Translations under genes and position numbers: made by a program
Source: a virus
IMG/VR virus record: IMGVR_UViG_3300049324_000002
Location: 82,491-146,490 of that record
Direction: 5' to 3' (one strand)
DNA length: 64,000 nucleotides
The notes under the pieces: model-generated
Seen by the model: the letters and a program-made list of their open reading frames with translations, nothing else
Database searches by the model: none
Told to the model about the DNA's origin: nothing
In this document: in pieces, positions 22,104-28,820 of the stretch
Layout of the letters: each line of letters begins with the position of its first letter
Numbering within the stretch: position 1 is the stretch's first letter

Positions 22104-22137
22104 CCCTGTAGAGCAAGATTTTCTAGACAAAACAGAA

Positions 22138-22169
22138 GCGATCCCCCACCCGGGCAGGCAGGGGATCGC
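22138..22169 (-). terminator. Terminator after gene 22185
   Basis: The stem GCGATCCCC/GGGGATCGC encloses the loop CACCCGGGCAGGCA. A related but imperfect hairpin with almost the same loop lies at about 21200 after the 21246 gene. Confidence 0.85.
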
Positions 22170-22184
22170 GAGGGACGAAGCAGG

Positions 22185-22406
22185 TCAAGAGCCATACGCA
22201 CGGCGCAGCTCAGTCAACGCGTCAGCCACCTGACGGACCTGAGCGGCATAAGGCAACCGAAACCACGTGCCAGCACCCAAGTGAGCATCAACCTCAACCG
22301 GTGCCCATTTCCAAGCCAACCCAAGATCAGAGCTAGCAGTCAGCTCAGTACCATCAGAAGCGACAATGGACATTTCGCCAATCAGAGCAGATCCGGTGTT
22401 CGTCAT
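22185..22406 (-). CDS. Hypothetical protein, MTN start, 73 aa
   Basis: ATGACGAACAC start. It reads GEMSIVASDGTELTASSDLG, then WFRLPYAAQVRQVADALTEL, with a short beta part and a helix. Unknown function. Confidence 0.8.
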   Translation of the reverse strand: MTNTGSALIGEMSIVASDGTELTASSDLGLAWKWAPVEVDAHLGAGTWFRLPYAAQVRQVADALTELRRAYGS

Positions 22407-22412
22407 GCAAGA

Positions 22413-22441
22413 AGCATAGCACGACCACGTGGATCACACAA
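22413..22441 (-). promoter_or_regulatory. MTN promoter for 22185-22406
   Basis: TTGTGT, 17 nt, TATGCT, 6 nt to ATG. The upstream element CGATCGTGTGAATCTAC is a variant of the second upstream class. Confidence 0.75.
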
Positions 22442-22476
22442 CCTCGTAGATTCACACGATCGAGTAGTAACGAACC

Positions 22477-22641
22477 CTACCTAGACGTGCCAAGAATGAA
22501 CAAAAGAAACACAGAAACCATGAAGACAATGAAACAAATAATAAACAATTGAGACAACGCCAACGAAAGACCAACAAACGTAAGCACCAAAGACACAAAT
22601 GCAATTATCGATAAGCTCCAGAAAACAAATAGATCAAACAT
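22477..22641 (-). CDS. Two-TM micro-protein, 54 aa
   Basis: ATG at 22641, 12 nt after the stop of the 22654 gene. Nearly all hydrophobic (LVFW-rich), with two helices joined by SLALSQ, ending LGTSR. No strong SD. Function unknown. Confidence 0.6.
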   Translation of the reverse strand: MFDLFVFWSLSIIAFVSLVLTFVGLSLALSQLFIICFIVFMVSVFLLFILGTSR

Positions 22642-22653
22642 AATAAACACCAA

Positions 22654-22899
22654 TCACGATGAAACAGGATCGGGAATAGAACTAGGATCAGTGCAATCAG
22701 TGATATCTGGATTAGACACATGCAATTTATGCATTGCAGTACAAATACCATCACGCTCAGCAGGAGTTAGCTGATGAACATCAGAACTGGTAACAGGATT
22801 AGCAGGAACAGTCGGTGTAGCAGTAGGAGAACCAAACAAACCAATGAGCACAAGAATGATAACAACCATAAATACAATGTTCCTGATCTTCTTTTTCAT
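22654..22899 (-). CDS. Secreted or anchored small protein, 81 aa
   Basis: ATG at 22899. Lys-rich N-terminus, TM/signal helix (NIVFMVVIILVLIGLFG), Pro/Thr linker, then a domain with two Cys (DGICTAM and DITDCTD) that may form a disulfide outside. Function unknown. Confidence 0.75.
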   Translation of the reverse strand: MKKKIRNIVFMVVIILVLIGLFGSPTATPTVPANPVTSSDVHQLTPAERDGICTAMHKLHVSNPDITDCTDPSSIPDPVSS

Positions 22900-22900
22900 C

Positions 22901-23071
22901 TTAATCCCGTGCATTCCTGAGCAAAGTCACTTGCTCTTCCTTATAATGGTCAACGCCATCAGAAAACTCAATAGACAAAGGCCAATCCGAACCATCGTCA
23001 ATACCAATAATCAACCCAGTATCGTCTTCACCATTCCTAGTGTAATAAACCACATCACCAACACGAAGCAT
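22901..23071 (-). CDS. KOW/SH3-like small protein, 56 aa
   Basis: ATG at 23071 follows TTAGGAG by 5 nt. It reads MLRVGDVVYYTRNGEDDTG, then LIIGIDDGSDWPLSIEF, a typical small barrel of the KOW type. Same style as the N-termini of the 23986 and 27938 products. Confidence 0.75.
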   Translation of the reverse strand: MLRVGDVVYYTRNGEDDTGLIIGIDDGSDWPLSIEFSDGVDHYKEEQVTLLRNARD

Positions 23072-23118
23072 AACAACTCCTAACAAAAAGAAATGGAATA
23101 AAAAATAATAGTCAAATA

Positions 23119-23223
23119 TCAGCTAGTATGCATAATCATAGCTATTACAAATGCAACAATGACGGAAGTCAAAAAAAGAAGAAGCACACTACTACCTGAA
23201 ATTTTCTTTTTCACGTTTGCCAT
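23119..23223 (-). CDS. Single-TM micro-protein, 34 aa
   Basis: ATG at 23223; begins MANVKKKIS, then one TM helix (SVLLLFLTSVIVAFVIAMIM). No good SD; supported by its coding pattern in an otherwise empty gap. Confidence 0.5.
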   Translation of the reverse strand: MANVKKKISGSSVLLLFLTSVIVAFVIAMIMHTS

Positions 23224-23296
23224 TACAGATCCCATCTTCTTAACAAATGGAAACCGCTGACCCGGACGGCCATGGTCAACTCATCCAGGCCAACGG

Positions 23297-23470
23297 CTAG
23301 CTCTTTTTCGCCTCACGCATTAACGTATTGTGGTAAGGACAAAGGAATGCAGGAGGAGCATTCTCACGAACAAACAAAACAGTGCCAGGCTGATCGCAAG
23401 ACTCAAGAGTGAAATCGCATTTACCAAACACCAAAAGCCTAAACCAAGCGACAAACCTAGTCCAGCTCAT
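23297..23470 (-). CDS. Cys/His zinc protein, 57 aa
   Basis: ATG at 23470. It has FGKCDFTLESCDQ and FLCPYHNTL, a C...C...C..H ligand set for one zinc. It resembles the C..C H-type pattern of the 28553 product. Unknown function. Confidence 0.65.
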   Translation of the reverse strand: MSWTRFVAWFRLLVFGKCDFTLESCDQPGTVLFVRENAPPAFLCPYHNTLMREAKKS

Positions 23471-23509
23471 CACATACCACCAATCATCTCGAACAACGAA
23501 GGAAAACGA

Positions 23510-23737
23510 TTAACGATTTCTAGGAGCCTCGTTGAAATCAATACCTGGGTATTTAATCGCCAACGCCGCCTTAGCCTTTGCTACATGTTTAGCGTTAGAC
23601 GGTTTCCAATAAGGACCCTGAAATGTATGCACACCAGTCTTTGTCCCATAAACCACTCGAGTCTCATCATCGAAATAAACAAACCCAAATGGATAAGAAT
23701 CATCACCCGAACGATTCTCAATACTAGTGACCTCCAT
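23510..23737 (-). CDS. Hypothetical protein, 75 aa
   Basis: ATG at 23737 overlaps the 23724 gene; an ATG 9 nt upstream is possible. It reads FGFVYFDDETRVVYGTKTGV, then a helix KHVAKAKAALA. Unknown function. Confidence 0.7.
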   Translation of the reverse strand: MEVTSIENRSGDDSYPFGFVYFDDETRVVYGTKTGVHTFQGPYWKPSNAKHVAKAKAALAIKYPGIDFNEAPRNR

Positions 23738-23993
23738 CAATCTCATCCCTTTCCGCATCCTTAGCAAGAATGGCACAAACCTCAGTAAGCCCACCACGCA
23801 ACCGAATAGACCAATCTAGATACTCAAACTCTTTAGATAGATCAACCATCCAAGAATGCAGAGCCTCTAAATCCATGGAGAACCGTGAATAACGAAGCCA
23901 CGCATTAGGCTTATCAGGACGAGTAAAGATTGCATACACACCATCTTTATCGTCAGTGGAACTAAACGGTGAAGCATCCCGTAAATCAAGCAT
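23724..23993 (-). CDS. Hypothetical protein, 89 aa
   Basis: ATG at 23993 overlaps the 23986 gene by 8 nt. It contains YAIFTRPDKPNAWLRYSRFS, helices with EFEYLDWSIRLRGGL, and an acidic end. Unknown function. Confidence 0.75.
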   Translation of the reverse strand: MLDLRDASPFSSTDDKDGVYAIFTRPDKPNAWLRYSRFSMDLEALHSWMVDLSKEFEYLDWSIRLRGGLTEVCAILAKDAERDEIDGGH

Positions 23994-24396
23994 CAGAATC
24001 ACCATAAGCCGCAATACGAGCGTAGCAATCAGCGTCAATTCCTGTCTTAATCAACTCACGCTCATCATCAGTCAAGTAAGGAAATGCATTCTGAATAAGC
24101 TCGCCATCAACCCAAGCCTGAATACGCTTAACTGGAAGCTTAAGCGTAGATGCCTTACCACACATAAGGCACGGGCGACAAACAAAGTCAGTAAGCGTTT
24201 CAACATTCAAATCAAACACACGAGCATAGTATTCCATTTGCCCGCCGTGATCACTAACCAAAACCTTCGCAGTACCATTATACTCAGTACCGCGAGTCAC
24301 CATAACAAAAAGCCATTCTTCACCACGAAAAGACACAACAACGTCATCACGCTTAACGACACGACCACTAGCATCGGTCACACGGAATTCATCCAT
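23986..24396 (-). CDS. KOW-like protein with CxxC knuckle, 136 aa
   Basis: ATG at 24396 follows GGGGG by 8 nt; GTG at 24405 is the alternative. The N-terminus RVVKRDDVVVSFRGEEWLFV is barrel-like. FVCRPCLMCG is a metal knuckle. The C-terminus (IQNAFPYLTDDERELIKTGI) matches a conserved end seen in many phage and plasmid proteins of unknown function. It follows an 11-aa leaderless leader peptide on the same transcript. Confidence 0.8.
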   Translation of the reverse strand: MDEFRVTDASGRVVKRDDVVVSFRGEEWLFVMVTRGTEYNGTAKVLVSDHGGQMEYYARVFDLNVETLTDFVCRPCLMCGKASTLKLPVKRIQAWVDGELIQNAFPYLTDDERELIKTGIDADCYARIAAYGDSDA

Positions 24397-24422
24397 TTTC
24401 AGCACCCCCGGGAGAACCTATC

Positions 24423-24458
24423 CTACCGAAGGGGAAAACCCCCTGCGGTGTTCGTCAT
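24423..24458 (-). CDS. Leaderless leader peptide MTNTAGGFPLR
   Basis: ATGACGAACAC start at the usual 6 nt from TATGCT, but the frame stops after 11 codons. Its stop is CGG TAG within CGGTAGGA upstream of the 23986 gene. It looks like a leader whose translation delivers ribosomes to the next start. Confidence 0.6.
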   Translation of the reverse strand: MTNTAGGFPLR

Positions 24459-24464
24459 GCTGAA

Positions 24465-24493
24465 AGCATAGCATAACTGGACACAGCACGCAA
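24465..24493 (-). promoter_or_regulatory. MTN promoter for the leader peptide and 23986 operon
   Basis: TTGCGT, 17 nt, TATGCT, 6 nt to ATG. It drives the run of genes down to about 22.5 kb. Confidence 0.85.
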
Positions 24494-24515
24494 GTCAGTA
24501 GACATAGAAAAGCAA

Positions 24516-24553
24516 GAGGCCCAGCTCACCGGGGCAGGCGTGAGCTGGGCCTC
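24516..24553 (-). terminator. Terminator after gene 24564
   Basis: 14-bp stem GAGGCCCAGCTCAC/GTGAGCTGGGCCTC, loop CGGGGCAGGC. Confidence 0.9.
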
Positions 24554-24563
24554 AGAGCCAACG

Positions 24564-24839
24564 TCAGCGGACGGGAGGGCAGGGCAACCCAAGATCAGGG
24601 ATCTGGTAACCAGGGACCACAGAGCGACCACAGCGGAAGCACAGAGCCTCAGGCTCAAGAGCAATCGCCGCCAACGCATCATCCAATTTCTCAAACGTGC
24701 CGACCGTTGAAGTGGGCATTTTATCAACAACACGCTCCACCACAAACAAACCAATCGACAACTCAACCAACTTACAGCTACGGAGGTAAGCGAAACGACC
24801 GCCACCCACAGTGGCATTATTCCATCTGATGTTCGTCAT
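24564..24839 (-). CDS. Cys-knuckle protein, MTN start, 91 aa
   Basis: ATGACGAACAT start. The N-terminal part is beta-rich (GGGRFAYLRSCKLVELSIG), then a helix, then ALCFRCGRSVVPGY with a later Cys (GLPCPPV), probably one zinc. Unknown function; single-gene unit with its own promoter and terminator. Confidence 0.8.
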   Translation of the reverse strand: MTNIRWNNATVGGGRFAYLRSCKLVELSIGLFVVERVVDKMPTSTVGTFEKLDDALAAIALEPEALCFRCGRSVVPGYQIPDLGLPCPPVR

Positions 24840-24845
24840 GCTAAA

Positions 24846-24874
24846 AGCATAGCATAGACAGACACAGCATGCAA
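24846..24874 (-). promoter_or_regulatory. MTN promoter for 24564-24839
   Basis: TTGCAT, 17 nt, TATGCT, 6 nt to ATG. Confidence 0.8.
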
Positions 24875-24875
24875 A

Positions 24876-25133
24876 TCAGTAGCGGCCAGAAAACATGGAG
24901 CCGGGAGGAGGACCATAACCAAGAACACCAACCATACGGTCAAACTCGTTTTCCGCGCGGGTTTCCTCCGTGCCAGCCTCAGCCGCACGAAGCCAAGCAC
25001 TCTCAGCCCAAATCTCAGCCGCCGACTCAAGCTGCTGAACCATGATCTGATCCCAACACGACCGGACCTCGTCAACCGTAGAATGACGGTGCGGAACGCC
25101 TGGGATGTTGCCACATCGAATGGTGTTCGTCAT
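24876..25133 (-). CDS. Helical protein, MTN start, 85 aa
   Basis: ATGACGAACAC start at 25133. It reads HSTVDEVRSCWDQIMVQQLE, then an acidic Ala-rich helix and a Pro/Gly tail. The HxTxxxVxxCW phrase resembles C-terminal tags found in several actinobacterial phage proteins, but no function follows. Confidence 0.8.
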   Translation of the reverse strand: MTNTIRCGNIPGVPHRHSTVDEVRSCWDQIMVQQLESAAEIWAESAWLRAAEAGTEETRAENEFDRMVGVLGYGPPPGSMFSGRY

Positions 25134-25139
25134 GAAAGA

Positions 25140-25169
25140 AGCATAACACAACCCACACACATCACGCAA
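25140..25169 (-). promoter_or_regulatory. MTN promoter for 24876-25133
   Basis: TTGCGT, 18 nt, TATGCT, 6 nt to ATG. The upstream element ATAGAAGATCTTG is present. Confidence 0.8.
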
Positions 25170-25188
25170 GCAGGTAGAACAAGATCTT

Positions 25189-25344
25189 CTATTCGCGAGT
25201 GCGGGCACGCAAGGCGCCAAACGCAGACGTAATCAAGAACAAAATAATACCAACAACCGCCAACCACAATAAAGTCTTAAACGCAAACCCAATAACAATG
25301 CACACAGCCCAAAGAAACAGTAGAAACACGATAAGAGCGATCAT
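25189..25344 (-). CDS. Two-TM micro-protein, 51 aa
   Basis: ATG at 25344. Two TM helices (IALIVFLLFLWAVCIVIGFA and LLWLAVVGIILFLITSAFG) and a basic end RARTRE. No SD; TATACT lies 3 nt upstream of the ATG, an imperfect fit to the leaderless pattern. The longer frame upstream runs into the terminator and is rejected. Confidence 0.65.
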   Translation of the reverse strand: MIALIVFLLFLWAVCIVIGFAFKTLLWLAVVGIILFLITSAFGALRARTRE

Positions 25345-25380
25345 GTCAGTATAACGAGCACGAAACACAACCGATACGAA

Positions 25381-25422
25381 CAGCGACCTCGGAAGGGGAA
25401 CGGCACCCAACCGAGGTCGCTG
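25381..25422 (-). terminator. Terminator after gene 25458
   Basis: 12-bp stem CAGCGACCTCGG/CCGAGGTCGCTG, 18-nt loop. Confidence 0.85.
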
Positions 25423-25457
25423 AAAGGGAAACGTCGACACGTCATCCCAATAACCTA

Positions 25458-25733
25458 TTAAGTTCTGCCAAGACCATTCAAAAACTCATAAGCCATGGTC
25501 TCATTCAAAGCAGCAGGAGCAGTATTGGTCGGGGGAACAATAACATCAGCAGCGACCAATTCATTGTAGCATTCAATCTGCCGTGGGATCATCTCAATGA
25601 AATCGTGAGTAGCCTTACGATTACGCATCACCCGCATACGGAAAGTAAGCTCACCATTCCGAAAACAAATACGACCCTCACGAGCACAAACAATGAGAAG
25701 CCTGTAAGTCGACCCACCTCTGCTATCAGCCAT
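25458..25733 (-). CDS. Hypothetical protein, 91 aa
   Basis: ATG at 25733 overlaps the end of the 25726 gene by 8 nt. It reads YRLLIVCAREGRICFRNGEL, FRMRVMRNRKATHDFIEMIP, then a helical end. Second gene of a two-gene unit. Unknown function. Confidence 0.8.
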   Translation of the reverse strand: MADSRGGSTYRLLIVCAREGRICFRNGELTFRMRVMRNRKATHDFIEMIPRQIECYNELVAADVIVPPTNTAPAALNETMAYEFLNGLGRT

Positions 25734-26019
25734 TACCTTTCACCTGTTCACGAATAGAACCCACAAGAACGCCAACATAATCGACATTCTCATCGCCAGC
25801 GTTATCAAAAGCATCCTGAACAGCCTGAGAAGCTACAGGATAACGAGACTCCAATTCATCAATCATCCAAGCTCGAGCCAATTTCTCAGAAGAATCAAGA
25901 GAATCGACATCAGTATCCAAAACCAACAAAGCCTGAATCAAATTGATGTCAGAAGTATTCCTCAGAATATGATTCCGACGCGTGCCAATATTTTCAGAAG
26001 AACTCGATGTGTTCGTCAT
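25726..26019 (-). CDS. Acidic helical protein, MTN start, 97 aa
   Basis: ATGACGAACAC start. It reads IQALLVLDTDVDSLDSSEKL, then a helix AWMIDELESRYPVASQAVQD, acidic overall. Unknown function. Confidence 0.8.
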   Translation of the reverse strand: MTNTSSSSENIGTRRNHILRNTSDINLIQALLVLDTDVDSLDSSEKLARAWMIDELESRYPVASQAVQDAFDNAGDENVDYVGVLVGSIREQVKGNG

Positions 26020-26025
26020 GCAAGA

Positions 26026-26054
26026 AGCATAGCATGACATCGCACACCACGCAA
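26026..26054 (-). promoter_or_regulatory. MTN promoter for 25726-26019
   Basis: TTGCGT, 17 nt, TATGCT, 6 nt to ATG. The upstream element CTAAAGATTCTTG is present. Confidence 0.85.
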
Positions 26055-26089
26055 GTCGGTAGAACAAGAATCTTTAGCCCAAACGCCAG

Positions 26090-26121
26090 CGGACCCCTCA
26101 ACCCTTGCGGGGAGGGGTCCG
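26090..26121 (-). terminator. Terminator after the antisense hairpin
   Basis: 10-bp stem CGGACCCCTC/GAGGGGTCCG, 12-nt loop, 5 nt downstream of the hairpin at 26127-26171. Confidence 0.85.
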
Positions 26122-26171
26122 TGGCAGTGCGGCCCGGTAGATATTTATGACGAACACCCTTCGGGCCGCAC
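26090..26171 (-). ncRNA. Candidate antisense RNA against MTN mRNA starts
   Basis: A perfect 10-bp stem (26127-26136 with 26162-26171, GTGCGGCCCG/CGGGCCGCAC) presents a 25-nt loop. On the minus strand, the direction of transcription here, the loop reads GGGTGTTCGTCAT, the exact complement of ATGACGAACACCC, the 5' end of the leaderless mRNAs. A terminator hairpin follows at once, giving a compact two-hairpin RNA of about 82 nt. It lies 22 nt after the stop of the 26193 gene; no separate promoter is clear, so it may be a processed 3' end. Read on the + strand the same loop encodes a 10-codon frame starting MTNTL, but no plus-strand promoter is seen. Confidence 0.55.
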
Positions 26172-26192
26172 CAGCCTAGGGAGCCTAACAGA

Positions 26193-26519
26193 TCAGACAG
26201 ACGGCAAATCAACCAGGAGGCCAAGCACCGCCCGAGAAAACCGAGCAAACGGTACGTTATTCAATCTCACACGATAGATCTCAGGACCAAAATGCTTACG
26301 GCCACCCAATTCAATCACCTCGTAAACACGCAAGTCAAAGTCGCCAGCTTCGATATCCTCAACTCGACATGTGACAGGAAGCTCACTGTGCTTATAAAGA
26401 CCATTCGAGGACATACGAACAGCATCAGTATTCAGCGGGACAAAACCAGAATCAAGAAGAAACTCGACGCAATCCAGAGTATTTACAATGGACTTTGAGG
26501 TATTCGCTGTGTTCGTCAT
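26193..26519 (-). CDS. Hypothetical protein, MTN start, 108 aa
   Basis: ATGACGAACAC start. It reads LDCVEFLLDSGFVPLNTDAV, a beta-rich middle (FDLRVYEVIELGGRKHFG), and a hydrophobic end. The candidate antisense RNA lies immediately downstream on the same strand. Unknown function. Confidence 0.8.
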   Translation of the reverse strand: MTNTANTSKSIVNTLDCVEFLLDSGFVPLNTDAVRMSSNGLYKHSELPVTCRVEDIEAGDFDLRVYEVIELGGRKHFGPEIYRVRLNNVPFARFSRAVLGLLVDLPSV

Positions 26520-26525
26520 GCAAGA

Positions 26526-26554
26526 AGCATAGCATCATGTCAAACCATCCGCAA
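26526..26554 (-). promoter_or_regulatory. MTN promoter for 26193-26519
   Basis: TTGCGG, 17 nt, TATGCT, 6 nt to ATG. The upstream gene's 3' end (26540) lies inside it. Confidence 0.8.
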
Positions 26555-26821
26555 GTCGGTGGTACAAAGATTTACTGGAAGGGCTGACCCGGGGCAGCGG
26601 CCACCACCCGCAAGCAGGAACGTCGCGTCACAAACACGCACGCGGCACTGGCAGAAACCACACCGACGCACCCACGGAGCCACCTGAGACGGCACCACAG
26701 CACCCACAGGAGGCTCATCGTCCAACGACAACCCCGCCAACGCCGTCGACCCCGCAAGCAACGACACCGCAGCCTGATCAGACCAACCCCAAGCAGCAAA
26801 CCAATCCCGGATAGTCAGCAT
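26540..26821 (-). CDS. Cys-rich zinc protein, 93 aa
   Basis: ATG at 26821 follows GGGGGAAG. A Trp-rich helical start (IRDWFAAWGWSDQAAVSLLA) is followed by RRCGFCQCRVRVCDATF and RCPGSALP, five or more Cys for metal binding. Its stop falls within the promoter of the next gene, so transcription through it would cross that promoter. Confidence 0.7.
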   Translation of the reverse strand: MLTIRDWFAAWGWSDQAAVSLLAGSTALAGLSLDDEPPVGAVVPSQVAPWVRRCGFCQCRVRVCDATFLLAGGGRCPGSALPVNLCTTDLRMV

Positions 26822-26890
26822 TCAAAACATCTTCCCCCAAAAGGGACGACTCCGCCACCCACAAAGGTAACGGAGCCATCACAGAAAGAA

Positions 26891-27238
26891 TCAATCAGAA
26901 GGATAAATAACAACGGAAAACGAGTAATAAGGCTCCAAACGAACCGAAACAGGAATCTGCAAAGGAAGTTCCATAGCCCTACGCAAAGCACCACGCAAAG
27001 GCATACCAAACTCGTAATAAAGAGTGTCAGCAATCTCTCCGCTCACACCGCCAGCGGCAGCACGCAGAGCCCATTCATCAGGACCACCCTCCCAAACAAT
27101 ACCGAAATGACCAGTCTCCATATAATTGTCAATCAACATAGGATGGCCGCAATCATCCATCAAGCCCTCATAACGCAACTCAATGGCTCTAAGAACGCGC
27201 TTAGCATTCTCACGGGAAACACTCTCGATGTTCGTCAT
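26891..27238 (-). CDS. Hypothetical protein, MTN start, 115 aa
   Basis: ATGACGAACAT start. A helix (AKRVLRAIELRYEGLMDD), then HFGIVWEGGPDEWALRAAAG, a helical segment, and final strands (VRLEPYYSFSVVIYPSD). The phrase around IVWEGGPDEWA resembles short actinophage proteins of unknown role. Confidence 0.8.
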   Translation of the reverse strand: MTNIESVSRENAKRVLRAIELRYEGLMDDCGHPMLIDNYMETGHFGIVWEGGPDEWALRAAAGGVSGEIADTLYYEFGMPLRGALRRAMELPLQIPVSVRLEPYYSFSVVIYPSD

Positions 27239-27381
27239 GCTGTAAGCCTACCATACCTAGAAAAGGTGGTCAAGTTTGGATAGGCCGGATCTGACGTAGC
27301 CCGACACCATAAGCACCCCAGCAAATAAATGCCTGCGATCAAGTGCTCATATAGTGCGTCCGTGCCTATACGGGTAACCAT
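27235..27381 (-). CDS. Doubtful small frame, 48 aa
   Basis: ATG at 27381 just after the stop of the 27386 gene; the stop overlaps the next ATGACG. It reads IAGIYLLGCLWCRATSDP. It covers the promoter at 27245 and has no SD, so it may be an open intergenic region. Confidence 0.3.
   Translation of the reverse strand: MVTRIGTDALYEHLIAGIYLLGCLWCRATSDPAYPNLTTFSRYGRLTA
27245..27273 (-). promoter_or_regulatory. MTN promoter for 26891-27238
   Basis: TTGACC, 17 nt, TAGGCT, 6 nt to ATG. Together with 6531 the variant with a near-consensus -35. Confidence 0.75.
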
Positions 27382-27385
27382 GGGA

Positions 27386-27883
27386 TCAGTCGAAGAACAG
27401 ATCCACAGGACGACCATTCAACAGCATCCGATCCTGACCAATAAATCCAGGTGAGCACGGACACATAGAACAGCCAGCATTGATACTGAACTTCCACTCA
27501 TCAAACTGCGGCAAAACAATCTCAATGCCGCACTCACGTAAAGCCTCGGCAATCGTAGCCAACACACCATTGTGCTGCATGTACTCTCGAGCATCCTTAA
27601 TAGACCGACGCTGGAAAGCAGCCAACACAGGATCCTTTACATCAGGATTCCGATCATTAGCTTCACGGACCAATTCAGTCTCACGATCACTAAAACCAGG
27701 AACGAAAGCATCCAACACACCATACGCCCGAACCTTAGCCCAGTAAGAACGGCTATCTCTTCCAGAAGGAAACGGGCGAATAACCAAGTGAACCTTAAAC
27801 TTCGAACCACAAACCTGATAATGTCCATTCTTGTCGATGGAAACGATGGCGGAGCCGGTAGATGTCTCAACTGTGTTCGTCAT
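27386..27883 (-). CDS. Cys-cluster protein, MTN start, 165 aa
   Basis: ATGACGAACAC start. A beta-rich front (HYQVCGSKFKVHLVIRPF) and a helical middle are followed by INAGCSMCPCSPGFIGQDRM, a tight CxxCxC site found near the C-terminus of several phage proteins; it may bind metal. Unknown function. Confidence 0.8.
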   Translation of the reverse strand: MTNTVETSTGSAIVSIDKNGHYQVCGSKFKVHLVIRPFPSGRDSRSYWAKVRAYGVLDAFVPGFSDRETELVREANDRNPDVKDPVLAAFQRRSIKDAREYMQHNGVLATIAEALRECGIEIVLPQFDEWKFSINAGCSMCPCSPGFIGQDRMLLNGRPVDLFFD

Positions 27884-27889
27884 GTCACA

Positions 27890-27918
27890 ACCATAGCATG
27901 GACGGGGGCAGCACGCAA
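27890..27918 (-). promoter_or_regulatory. MTN promoter for 27386-27883
   Basis: TTGCGT, 17 nt, TATGGT, 6 nt to ATG. The upstream element CTAGAAATTCTTG is present. Confidence 0.8.
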
Positions 27919-27937
27919 GTCGGTAGACCAAGAATTT

Positions 27938-28279
27938 CTAGCCGATCGGCAGATGATCCTCACGCTCATCAACCAAACGGAAATGAACATTTTTCTGAAA
28001 ACCAATCTCAAGTAAACGCTTACAATCCTGAGCATTCACATAAGGAATGTAATCAAACACAACATCCCTGAACTGAACATCAGCCTGGAGAATGTGATGA
28101 TGTGGGTGCCAATCAAAAGAAGCTTCCTCAAGACCTATACGAGTATTAGCATCATGCCTAACTCTATAATCTTCACCATTCTCAGAAACTTCAAGAATAG
28201 AACCAGTACCCCATAAGTAAGCAAAATGGTATCGCTGACCTCGAGTACGAACACGATCGCCGACTCTTAAACCTTTCAC
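27938..28279 (-). CDS. KOW-like protein, 113 aa
   Basis: GTG at 28279 overlaps the upstream TGA. The start MKGLRVGDRVRTRGQRYHFA is a KOW-type barrel; the middle is His-rich (FDWHPHHHILQ). The rest is alpha/beta with a Cys. Unknown function. Confidence 0.75.
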   Translation of the reverse strand: MKGLRVGDRVRTRGQRYHFAYLWGTGSILEVSENGEDYRVRHDANTRIGLEEASFDWHPHHHILQADVQFRDVVFDYIPYVNAQDCKRLLEIGFQKNVHFRLVDEREDHLPIG

Positions 28280-28542
28280 GACTCCTCCGCTTTCAGATCA
28301 TAAACAATAGACTGCCAGTCAATACGCTCAAGGTCATTAGGTGCAATCTCTTGTGCAACATGCCAAGCAGCCGTATTCTTTGGAGCTAAACGAAGAACAG
28401 CAGTCACATATCTCTTCAATGCCTTAGGACCACCCAAAGCAACCTGACGCGCAAAATCAATCAAATCCCCATCATTACAAATCCACACACTCACATGATG
28501 GGTAGCAACCTCATCGTGCTTAAAGGAAGCATAATCTAACAT
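28276..28542 (-). CDS. Helical hypothetical protein, 88 aa
   Basis: ATG at 28542 has TAGGA 8 nt upstream, whose TAG is the stop of the 28553 gene; an ATG at 28551 is the alternative. It reads HHVSVWICNDGDLIDFARQV, then helices. Unknown function. Confidence 0.75.
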   Translation of the reverse strand: MLDYASFKHDEVATHHVSVWICNDGDLIDFARQVALGGPKALKRYVTAVLRLAPKNTAAWHVAQEIAPNDLERIDWQSIVYDLKAEES

Positions 28543-28552
28543 ATAAATCATC

Positions 28553-28819
28553 CTATCGAATAGGAACCTGATCTACAACACGAAAGTTAACACCCTCAAA
28601 ACCAATAGGATTCTGTCGTGCATGTCGAGAACACATTCTCATTTCATGAACAGTGCTCTTACCCTCACCAATAGCATAAATCCAAGATTCAGTAGAAACA
28701 ATGATTGTAGCTCGAGTAGAACATCCTACCCGGGACCGGGACGATCCTCCACACAAACGACCCTCACGCCTATTCTTTTCGAGTTTATCGTGCAACTCAG
28801 CTGAAATAGAATAACCCAT
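28553..28819 (-). CDS. Cys/His protein, 88 aa
   Basis: ATG at 28819. A basic Arg/Gly-rich front with two Cys is followed by EMRMCSRHARQNP, possibly a zinc site with the earlier Cys pair. Second gene of the 28982 unit. Confidence 0.75.
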   Translation of the reverse strand: MGYSISAELHDKLEKNRREGRLCGGSSRSRVGCSTRATIIVSTESWIYAIGEGKSTVHEMRMCSRHARQNPIGFEGVNFRVVDQVPIR

Positions 28820-28820
28820 T

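Noticed and set aside
26147-26179. Plus-strand mini-gene MTNTLRAAPA
   Set aside because: It has the start phrase but no -10/-35 on the + strand; the hairpin and terminator fit a minus-strand RNA better.
26821-26891. Possible 33-aa frame MAPLPLWVAESS
   Set aside because: No SD and it runs out of frame through the start of the 26540 gene.
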